From: Prinia subflava
Taxonomy: Eukaryota > Chordata > Aves > Passeriformes > Cisticolidae
Assembly: GCF_021018805.1 (NCBI RefSeq)
Contig: NC_086248.1
Location: 22,452,922 to 22,516,921 of the forward strand
DNA: 64,000 nt
Reading direction: 5' to 3'
The notes under the pieces are model-generated. The model saw only the letters and a program-made list of their open reading frames with translations, made no database searches and had not been told where the DNA came from. The position numbers and the translations under genes are program-made. Below are positions 40,576-50,236 of this stretch, piece by piece. Each line of letters opens with the position of its first letter. Position 1 is the first letter of the stretch.

Positions 40576-41060
40576 TTAGAGGAGGGCCACAAAGACGATC
40601 AGAAGGTTGGAGCACCTCTCCTACGAAGACAGTCTGAGAGAGCTGGGGTTGTCCATCCTGGAGAAGGCCTTGGGCAGACCTCAATGTGGCCTCCAGCACT
40701 TCAAGGGAAGGAGGAAAACAACTTGTAAAAAGAAGCAAGAGGCACTTTTTATACAGTAAAGAGTGACAGAACAAGGTGGAATGGTTTTAAACTGAAAGAG
40801 GGGAGCTCTGAATTAGATATTAGGAAATTAGGTGTTAAATTCTTTCCTCGAGAGGGTTTTGAGGCACTTGAACATGTGGCCCAGGGAGTCTGTGTGTGCA
40901 CTACTCCTTGTAATATTTAAGTTCAGTTTGGATGGGGCTTTGAACAACCTGGTCTTGTGGAAGATGTCCCTGCCCACTGCAGAGGCTTGGAACTAGGTGA
41001 TCTCTAATGTTTCTTCCAACCCAAGACATTCTGCATTTTATTCTGTGATTATATGATCAA
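40576..41060 (+). mobile_element. CR1 LINE, 3' UTR fragment (~485 bp)
   Basis: GAGGAGGGCCACAAAGACGA, then GGTTGGAGCACCTCTCCTAC, GAGAGAGCTGGGGTTGTCCA, ATTAGATATTAGGAAATTAG, GATGTCCCTGCCCACTGCAG, GGAACTAGGTGATCTCTAAT and a degenerate TATTCTGTGATTATATGAT tail. All are in CR1 order. Confidence 0.94.
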
Positions 41061-41642
41061 CATAAAAAGGGGAACAGTAGGCATTGATTGGCATGAATAC
41101 TGGCAAGTACTCAGTAATAATTGTGTAATATACAGTAAGAGCTTTCCTTTTCCTACAGATATATGAAGTACCAGAATGTTCTGCTGAAATTATTCAATAA
41201 TCTTGTTTTAAAAATTTGAACATTAGTCTGTTACTTTGAGCTGTGTTCTAGGAAAGCTTCAGCTGGAAAAATGCTACTGTAAGAATCTATACTCTTTTCT
41301 CCACAGTCACAAACCCCACCCCCCCGCCACACACAAAAGTCTTCAATTCTTTGTAGGAAATGACGTGCAATAAAAAGGTAAAAAAGGAATTACATTTGTC
41401 ATTTTCATGGGGAAAGAAAAAAAGAAATAAGAACTTTAAACTGCACAAAGCTCTTGCTGCTGCAGTGTCAGCAGTTCTGTGGAAAAGTCAATCACCCCAT
41501 CATTGCTTCACTGTTCTCTTGACCCTGGAGAGATGGAAGACAGAAATGGTTTCTGAAGAAACAATCAAATAATAAACAACAAAGAAACAGAACAAAAACA
41601 AACAAAAAATTTAAAATATTGCATACATGATAAATCATGGTT
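41061..41642. other. Intronic sequence between CR1 and LTR
   Basis: AT-rich, with a C-rich run at 41317-41327 and A/C-rich sequence near 41570-41610. No gene. Confidence 0.6.
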
Positions 41643-42280
41643 TGTTAATGTTGGAGTCCATGTTTCCATGGATCCTCCGCAGAGTGAAATATAAAGACAT
41701 AGAATTAAAACCTTTAGAAAAATTAGAATATATAAAGTCATATATGCATAAAGTAGAAATCTAACCCTCAGTTTTAAGCTTCACATGCCCTAAGTCCTAG
41801 TTGTTAGTGTAGAAGTACAAAGCTTCAGGCCTAGTGATAGAGTTTAGACACAACAAAAACAGAGTAGGGTACTGTTTATAATTTTTGGTATGAATTTTAC
41901 GCACAATAAGATAGAACTTTTATGCTAGTAAGATAGAGTTTTTGCACTGATAGATGTGCTATATGCATAGGTTTTTGATGCTGCTTTTCATAGTTTTTCA
42001 TAGTTTTACGAACTTAGAAAACTGCACCTAGATTGGCTAGTGTGTAGATAAAGATATGAATATGCATTTTTAACTTATGGATAAAAAGCCTCTGGGTTGG
42101 AAGTGAAGGTATCGATTGATCAACCCGATCTATAGATCCAACCTCCACCTGCTGCAGCCTGAGGAAGGAGCCTTGCCAGGGAGCCGAATGGGATTCTAAA
42201 GGTACCATCTATTGTAGCCTTTGTCGCTCAGATCAGGGCCCTGGGGTCCCGTCCCTTCCCTTTACCCCTGTGGCGCAGAC

Positions 42281-42610
42281 TGCCGGGGACTCTGCGAGGG
42301 TTCGGGACCCGGGACCCCTTCTTGCCTCTGCGACCCCGGGACCCCCTTCCTGTAACTGCGATCCCGCGGTTGGGAATTCTGCCGGGTTTGGGATCCCCCA
42401 CTGCCACCGCGGCCGGGAACTCTGCCGGGTTTGGGATCCCTCACTGCCATCGCGACCCTCTGGCCGGGGATTCTGTGTGGGTTCAGAATCTCGGGACCTT
42501 TTCTGTCACTGTGATCCCCGTGGCCGGGACCCCTGTCTGGGATCTGTGACCTTGTGATCCCTTTCTGTTATTGCCACCTCATGGCTGGAAACCCTGCTTG
42601 GGGTCAGGAG
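42281..42610 (+). repeat. GC-rich minisatellite inside the LTR, ~43-61-bp unit
   Basis: Units begin with a GGCCGGGAAC-TCTG-like motif at about 42281, 42368, 42411, 42462, 42522 and 42583, each followed by GGGTTTGGGATCCC- and CACTGCCATCGCGACC-like parts. Copies diverge progressively and vary in length. The Pro/Gly/Arg-rich ORFs here on both strands result from the repeat. Confidence 0.88.
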
Positions 42611-42640
42611 ATTGGAGGTTGTTTTTCCTAGAGGCTGTTT

Positions 42641-42790
42641 AGACTTCTATGCTTTGCTTATTGCTTTACTAGAATTTTGCTTGTTAAGAATTCTATGTTT
42701 GCTTATTGTTTTACTAGAATTTTGTTTGTTAAGACTTCTATGCTTTAGTTATTGTTTTACTTAGAATTTGTTTGCTAAGACTTATGTTTA
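42641..42790 (+). repeat. T-rich minisatellite inside the LTR, ~46-bp unit x3.2
   Basis: Units start with AGACTTCTATGCTTT or a close variant at 42641, 42687, 42732 and (partial) 42778. Each contains TTATTGTTTTACTAGAATTT or a close variant and ends TTGTTA or TTGCTA. It is AT-rich and unrelated to the GC-rich array 30 bp to its left. Confidence 0.9.
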
Positions 42791-42857
42791 TAACCAATTG
42801 TAAGATTGTAAGACCGCTCTTTAGGACTCATGCACCTTCAGATACATGCTTTCATAT

Positions 42858-42863
42858 AATAAA
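42858..42863 (+). terminator. AATAAA polyadenylation signal of the LTR
   Basis: AATAAA 57 bp before the LTR end, in the expected place for an R/U5 boundary. Its sense is opposite to CSMD1, so it should not affect the host transcript. Confidence 0.65.
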
Positions 42864-42920
42864 CAACTCTGTTTAAACCCTAAAATGTTCTAAGACCTTT
42901 AAGACCTATAACCCGTAACA

Positions 42921-44739
42921 CGGCCTCGGCAGTTAAGATAAAAGAGCTTTAATAGCAAGTGAGAGTTCAGACTTTAACTTTTACCTCTATGCTTGGATTA
43001 TGATGTGTAGAATATACATATGGTTTATTGCTTGCTGGAGATGGGGAAAAGTGAATACTCTGAATAATTCATATTTAATTCCTATTATTGCTGCATGATT
43101 CAAAAAAGCAGAGGGAATATATTGCTATTAAGTACACATTTTATATATTCTTGTCAGAGAAATTTTTGTAAGCTCTATTTTATTACATTACTTTAACAAC
43201 TTTCATCATAAGAATTACTGCTCCATTAAAACAAAACTGTTTATTTCAACTGATATGAATAATAACAAGCAGCAGCTATTATGTTATTAGCTAGGCTGCA
43301 GTAAACTAAGTAATACTTAGAAGGCCTGAGAAACCATGAAGGCAAATAGAAATTTTAAAATCACTTTCCAAAGAATATATATTATGTTTTTCTAAAATAA
43401 CTGACAGACATGCATACACACAGTGAAAAAATTCACAGCTGCATATTTGTGTCTTCCCATTAGTGCATACAATTTAATTAGCAGCTTTCCTGTGTAGGAA
43501 AAAAGCAAATTGTTTGGAATCCATTTTTAAAAGTTTTTCGGACTGTTTGAAAGATCAGCTGAAAAAGTTTTTCCCAGATTTTATCGCACAGGTCTGCAAC
43601 TAACTCTTAGATAAACAAAGTGTGAGATACTAAAAGAGTAAATTCTACTGACAGACACTGTAACACAGAGACTACAGCATTTATCTGTATTTGACACAGA
43701 AAAAAATTGTACTCTTGTGGTATAAACTGAGATGAAGGCAATTGCACATACAAAGTCTTAGTTCATTATATTTGTAAAATTCATAGTTCTGTGTCTTAAC
43801 ACTCAACTTACACCCCATTTCCCTTACACCCCACCCCACCTTTTCACCAACAGGTTTAATACAGGCTGTCCTGTTTATCCAGTCCTGTTATGGGTTCCCT
43901 ACACGTCTCTATGAAACCCCTATTCAGGAATTCCACATATTAAAAAAAAAAAAAGTCACATGACTTATGGTAAAATTAGTGAGCCTTTTTCTTTTTTCAG
44001 ACAAGGAAAATAGGTATTACCATGAGCCCTGAAATGAGTTTTGAATATTGTAAACTCTGAAGCTGTCTGTTTTGAATTCACTTGCCTGTGGCAGGTAATG
44101 TGCCTATTGGCAGTCAATAGATCACCACTGGCAGTTCACATCTGCCTTTATGCTGAGCCTCTTCACAGCTGACCTGAGTCTCTGTGTCCTGTTGATACAT
44201 TTCTCCTTTCTGATTAAAAATACAGCCATTTACTATTTTATCTTTTACATATCACAAAGTAAAATAATAAAAATAAATATTCTCTAGCTCCTGGATTACA
44301 CTGAATTACTGAATACAACGCTTACAAAGGGAAATGATCCACAAGGAATACATCTGAATAATAACTGTTGTCTCAGTGCACCCCACGTACACCTCTGCTT
44401 CATTCATATCAGTTCTACATGCTGACAATTAACTGCATATAGAAAATGAAAATTTCCTTAGATTATAAAATGCAAGCAAAAAATGTATTTTGCATCTTTT
44501 CTCAGTTAAATTACAATGTAGTTATATTTTGAAATCTTTCTCCATCAACTAATAAAACAATCTTTTTGCTTTAATGTAAGTTTCTTTCAATAATACAGAA
44601 CCAAAATATTTGGTTTGGTTCTAATATATGGTGAGATCAATTACCTAACTTCATGTTTTTCTATAGAATAAAGACTACATGGTGCAAAAAAGCATTATTA
44701 TAACAGGTGGCATTAGACTTAAAGCTTCCTCTTTTTCAT
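42921..44739. other. Intronic sequence without recognised features
   Basis: AT-rich. A C-rich stretch (ACACCCCACCCCACC) is near 43826-43840 and an A(12) run near 43941. Nothing else was recognised. Confidence 0.55.
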
Positions 44740-45427
44740 ATCACAGAATCATAGTCATGGAATTCCAGGTGGGAGGGATTCTCAAGAACTGTCTGGTCCA
44801 ACCTTTCTTGACAAAAGCACAGTCTAACTAAAATAGCCCAGCATCCTGTCCAGCTGAATCTTAAAAGCATGCCATACTGGGGGATCCACCACCTCTCTGG
44901 GGAGATTATGCCAATGGCTGATGTTTCTCTTTATGAAAAAATTTAATTGTGTGTCCATTTGGAATCTACGCAGAAGTGACTTGTACCCTATACCCCTAAT
45001 TTTTTCCATGCAACTCCTTGTAAAAAAGGAGTCTCCACCTTCTTTTTAGCCCCCCTTTAAGTACTGGAGCACGATGACAAGGTCTCCCTTTCTCCAGGCT
45101 GAACAAGCCCGGTTCTCTCGGTCTCGTCATTGATCATCTTGGTGGCCTTTCCCTGCACCCTCTCCAGCCTGGCCACACCTTTTGGTAGAGTGGGAGCAGA
45201 AGTGAACACACTGTTCCAGGTGTGGCCTGAGGAGCCCTGAGCAGAGTGGGACAATGACTGGTTAATCCCTGCTGGTGATGCTGTTGTGGATGAGCCCAGA
45301 CCCTGCTGGCTGTCTGTGCAGGAGCAGCACACTGCTGGCTCGCACTGAGCTTCCTGCCTACCAGGACCCTTCCTACACACCTGCTTCCCAGATGGATAGA
45401 TCCCAGCCTGTGCTGCACTCTTGGATG
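44740..45427 (-). mobile_element. CR1 LINE, 3' UTR fragment (~690 bp)
   Basis: Reverse-complement CR1 3' end with tail ATCACAGAATCATAGTCATG, then TGTCTGGTCCAACCTTTCTT, GGATCCACCACCTCTCTGGG, GACAAGGTCTCCCTTTCTCC, CTTGGTGGCCTTTCCCTGCA and CACTGTTCCAGGTGTGGCCT, ending near 45427. ORFs on both strands in this interval are products of the element. Confidence 0.95.
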
Positions 45428-47560
45428 AAATATATGTATAGAGATATAAATATATGCACTGTATATGTGTTTTATATATGATATGTAAAATCTTTTTAAT
45501 TTTTTTGCTCTGTGATCTTTACAATGATAAAAATAAAGCCAGCAATCTTTTAAGGACCATGTTGGGCCACATGTCTCAGAATTACACCAAATTCCACAAT
45601 GCTAGTTGGATTTTTTCTAGAAAAATAGAAAGAAGTAAAATAGCACTTTTTGGTACCTTATATTCTGTTTACTCTATTCTTCCCACTAATAACTTAATTC
45701 TCAATGTCCTCGTAGCCTGTGATTACTACCAGCTGTAATTTATCCCTTAAACCAGTATATGCTTTAATAATGCACTAACTAAAGTTCATATGCATATAAT
45801 CACTCCCTGTTTTGCTTTTCTTTCTTTTCTTTCTCCACACTAGCAGCCTAAGCCAATTTATTCCTTTGCCTAATCATTTCAATATATTTTATGTGTTCCT
45901 ATTTGTTTGGATTTTACCATCAATAGGAAGTGGAAGTATCCTGGTGCACATTTAGCATACTGAAAGGTCCTTCAGGCAGTACAATAAACTGGTTGAATGT
46001 ACTATTCATTTTTACTAAATTTTACTGTAGCAACTGAAAAAAACACTGTACAAAATATAGAGTGAGTACTACTTAATTGTTATAGTTTGTGATGGTGACA
46101 TAGATACACTTATTTTTAAGGAAAAGCTCCAGATTTTTCATGATGACTAAATAAACACAATTACCCAAAATGTAGTGGAGTATTTTTATCTATGGGGAAA
46201 AAAGAAGTGCATGCCCCGAGGCAGAACTTCCAAGATGCTCTCTTACATCTGCATGCTGTCAGCTAAAAGACCAAGACCATAATTTTCCAATATTTGCAGA
46301 AGGAATTGTCTTGAAATGTGTAACTGCAGAGGGGTACACCTGTGAGTGTTCTTGTGAACAAAGAGTATGACATGGGCTATGAAAAGTCAAAAGAAACCTG
46401 TCATTCAAATTCTGCTATGCTAACCTCTACATGCTGCAGAGCCAACAAATGCTTTCTTCTTCATAATGCCATTTGTGAAGTGAAGGATTGGCAAATACAA
46501 GCAATTAGAAATAAAATATCTGCTTTACTGGTGCTCTTCCTTTAACAATTTTCTACTGAGATTATTACAAAACAAGCAGCCATGTTAGATAATGCTAATA
46601 AAATCATTTGACTGAAAAATAAATATTCCTCCTTTATACTAGTGATACAAGTACTAAAGGTCAGTTGAGTACAGTAAATGAAGCCCACACACTGTGCATC
46701 TAAATCATTGGTAGCTGTGTACTACCTTCCAAAGTTTTCAGAACTCTTTGAACTTGATTGAGTAAACAATCAATCAGAACATTGTTCTTGTCAAAAACAA
46801 GATGATACCCACTAAAATGCTGAACAAATTGTTGATGTTCCCACATTTGTTTCAGCAGTATAGTATAAATCAGCAGCATATAAAAGGGTGATCAGAAAAC
46901 AGAACTGACTGCAGTGTTTTACAGTACTCAATAAATCTCATGCCTGAAAAGCAAGTGACAGAGCAGCACTGAGAGCCCTGCTTGCTTTCCAGCTCTGCAG
47001 TTCAGATCTAGCTAAGACTGAGGAACTTACAACAAGACACCAATGAAATTAATGCTTCAAAACCTGAAGTTGTGAAAAGCTTCAAGATCAGAAAGCTTCC
47101 ATAAAGCCTCCTTATGACCTCAGTGGTATTTGGGCAGATAAGACACACCAGTTTCTGACCTTTAAAGATCCCTAACTGCTTAATGGAGAACAATTTTAAT
47201 TTTGGCAATGTCAAAAAATTTACAGCTGAACTTATCTCAGTAAGGGTTCTTTCAAAACTGGTGACTGGTGTCTTCAAGAAAGGGACTCTTGGCAAAACCT
47301 GGATTCCATCAGCAGAAAAATAAAATGTACTGAAACATGGAAGATTTCTGTGTTCAGGACCTTCACCAAAACTGACCTTGGACTGTGCAAATTTCAGGTA
47401 CAGCTGATGTTACTGATACACAAGCTAGGGCCATAAAAATCTGAAATTTGGATTAACATCTTTCTCTGGGAGATCTTGGAGCACTACTGTCCCCTTGGCT
47501 GGGGATGAACACAGGAAACACAATATAAGTTCTAACATATCATCAGGACATAAACTCAGG
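45428..47560. other. Intronic sequence leading to the exon
   Basis: AT-rich with a TATA-rich low-complexity patch at 45430-45490. No other feature was recognised; small ORFs look random. Confidence 0.55.
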
Positions 47561-47617
47561 AGAAAGAAAGAAAGGTAAAGAGACAGACAGAAAGAAAGAA
47601 GTTGGAAAAGAAAAAAA
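47561..47617 (-). promoter_or_regulatory. U/C-rich intronic element just downstream of the exon donor
   Basis: The plus strand is almost pure purine, with GAAA and GACA repeats. The transcript (minus strand) is therefore a U/C-rich tract with CUUUCUUUCU- and CUGUCUGUCU-type repeats, starting about 10 nt after the donor and running about 57 nt. Such tracts next to 5' splice sites are known binding places for TIA1 and PTB family proteins. A role here is inference from position; it could equally be an ordinary microsatellite. Confidence 0.4.
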
Positions 47618-47621
47618 TGTA

Positions 47622-47935
<314 letters not shown>

Positions 47936-48391
47936 TTACAAACATCACATAAAATTGCATTTATACCGTTCTTCCCTTTGAATTAAAATCCCTCATAGCT
48001 GGATTTTCTGAGACACTTAACACCTTTTTATGCAGTGAATCATTGTTTAAGGTTCTGTAGTATTAACAATGTATGACTTATTCATTCAAATGTAAAATTT
48101 CAGTATTAGCCTTAATGCCATAAATTCAACAGACTGACAGTTCTAATGGCAAGAGAGTGTTCAAAACCTTTTAGCAAATGTCATTTAAAAGGTTTCTATA
48201 TAAGTACTAATATATCAGAGTTTCTGATGTTCTGAAAACTTCTTTAACATGGAGAGCAAAATGTAGACACATTTCATATGCTTTGTGTTGCAACTAACAT
48301 TAAGATTTCTATACTTAAAAAACACAGCCAAATTTCTGGCGTATATTATTTGTACTTCCATGGTTTTTGTGCTAAGAAAAAGGGGGGAGGT

Positions 48392-48556
48392 TTGTTTGTT
48401 TGGTCTTTTTGGTGGTTTTGTTGGTTGGTTTTGTTTTTTTTTTTTTGTTTTGGTTCCGGTTGCTTTCTTTTCTTTTCTTTTGCCTTTTTTTTTTGTTTGT
48501 TTTGTTTTGGTTTGGGGATGTTTGGGTTGGGTTGGATTGGGTTGGGTTTATTTTTT
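48392..48556 (+). repeat. T/G-rich low-complexity tract with G-run array
   Basis: About 165 bp of T and G with a short TTTTC-repeat stretch. The right part, 48514-48546, has GGGG then GGG runs separated by TT, in a GGGTTGGGTTGG pattern that can form a quadruplex. It lies about 550-710 bp upstream of the exon in transcript sense, where it reads as an A/C-rich tract. ORFs across it are composition artefacts. Confidence 0.9.
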
Positions 48557-49772
48557 GATTCTTAAAAAATAACACGAAGGGTTTACTCAGCAGGCTTTGG
48601 TATCTGGTTTGTACATCCTACAGACTTTGTGAGGGCATGATAGCTCACTAAGGGGAAGTCCTCAGCAAGAAACCTTGACTTACAGTGCACACTGCTGCTA
48701 GTTTCCTACTTGATTTGGTTAATCCCCCAAACAGACTCTGCTGTACTGACTCTGAGCTGGAGAGAAGCATTAATGAAATATCTGAACAGAGAAAAATATG
48801 AGGACATTCTGTGGACTGCAATGCTTGGATTATGATATGCATTTTAAGCATTTCAGAACCAGTATAATCCCACATTTTATTGTTATACCTAAACCAGAAG
48901 AATATTTCTGACTGCAATTTTATTTTTAACTTCCCAGCAGCGGGTCTCTCAGGTTGAATCTTTCAGAAAAGTGCTGTCAAATTCTTCTGGGAGGTTTCTA
49001 AATCTTAGTAAGATGGATTTCATAAAAGAGATTGCTCCTAAAACTAAAGAACTTACAAGTAATCATTTTTTACTAAATTTCAAATATAATAACTCTAATG
49101 AAGTGATAAAAAGGTGGTGGGGATTCAGGAAACTTTTAAAATAAAAATCTTCTCTGGTAGACTTACCACTTGATTCACTCTAATAAGACATCTTTATTAT
49201 CCAACACTTGCAAAGAAGGAACATATTACACTATGAACTTAGCATGAATGTTTCAGTTATTTATTGTTCACTAAAAATTATCAACATTCTTGCAGACACC
49301 TGAAGATGCACTGTATTCCTCTTCCTACAACCACAGGGGAAATGTCATACAAATGCCACAAACAATTTAGAATAATTTAATTACTACAGAACTGATGTTC
49401 TGAAAACAGAAAAGGACAATTATAGTGACAGCCCACCACCCTGTTACTCTAGGCAGCTAGTTCATGTGTCCAACATGGGTTTCAGTAAGTCAAGTACCCT
49501 CTGCAAGCTGTGCTGCACAGCAGCCTTCCTACCACTCGCGTGTGAAAGGTTAGCATTGAAAAAGGAGTGCATTTTAGCAATTCATCTAAAATCTGTCAAA
49601 GACAGAATCCCGTTTTAGGAGCAGAAATTTGTCATTCTAGTGTACAAAGAATATAGTACACCTTATGTAACTGCATATGTAAATCCAGTATCTTAACTAC
49701 ATTTCTGACATCCGTAGAGACAAACAAATTATGTACCTAATCTCTTTGGGAACCCTAGAGCTGGCTTAAAGT

Positions 49773-49873
49773 AAAACTTTATTAACCTTTATTTTTAAGC
49801 TTTATTAACTTTATAGTTCTATGGTTATAAAGTTTATAATATAAACTTTATTACCTTTTATTTTTAAACTCCA
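49773..49873. repeat. Imperfect ~71-bp spaced duplication
   Basis: AAACTTTATTAACCTTTATT at 49773 recurs as AAACTTTATTACCTTTTATT near 49844, and both are followed by TTTAA. The intervening sequence is rich in TTTAT and its complement. Confidence 0.7.
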
Positions 49874-50190
49874 TATTGCTGGGGTAGCAAGTGAATCCTC
49901 ACAGCCCCCACATGGCCATAACTCAGCAGTTTCCTTACACAGACCCTTGTTACCTACTTGCAGAAGTTGCAACTGCCAGTGATTGCTCCCAGTTTTATTC
50001 CAAAAGGTGTTTTGTACTCCTATCTGTAGATACAGGTTATTGTGCATTATTATTTTGGAAAAAAACCCAGACTCTAATGAGGACTACAGCAGAAAATGTT
50101 TTACCACTGTTTAACTTAAGTATTTCTTACAACCCAGAATCATTTTTTTCTCCACTTTTCTTTTACTCTCCTGTATATATATTCCTCCAG

Positions 50191-50236
50191 TTCTGAAACT
50201 ATTCATACACAGGTTCTGAAACTATTCATACATGTA
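50191..50236. repeat. Direct tandem duplication, 23-bp unit x2
   Basis: TTCTGAAACTATTCATACA at 50191 repeats exactly at 50214, with near-perfect copies. Confidence 0.92.

Larger units (their letters stand above)
41643..42920 (+). mobile_element. Endogenous-retrovirus LTR (solo-type, ~1.28 kb)
   Basis: Starts TGTTA and ends TAACA (41643 and 42920), giving a 5-bp terminal inverted repeat of the TG...CA kind. It has a TATA-like ATAAAAAG at 42081-42088 and an AATAAA polyadenylation signal at 42858-42863 followed by about 57 bp of U5-like sequence. No retroviral coding sequence lies next to either end, so it is probably a solo LTR. I could not see a clear target-site duplication (left flank CATGGTT, right flank CGGCCT), so the ends may be off by some bases. 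Two tandem arrays lie inside. The family is not identified. Confidence 0.72.

Noticed and set aside
42262..42557. Overlapping Pro/Gly/Arg-rich ORFs on both strands
   Set aside because: They are products of the GC-rich tandem array within the LTR, which lacks stop codons because of its composition.
41643..42920. A full provirus around the LTR
   Set aside because: No gag, pol or env-like sequence and no second LTR copy lie within the window on either side.
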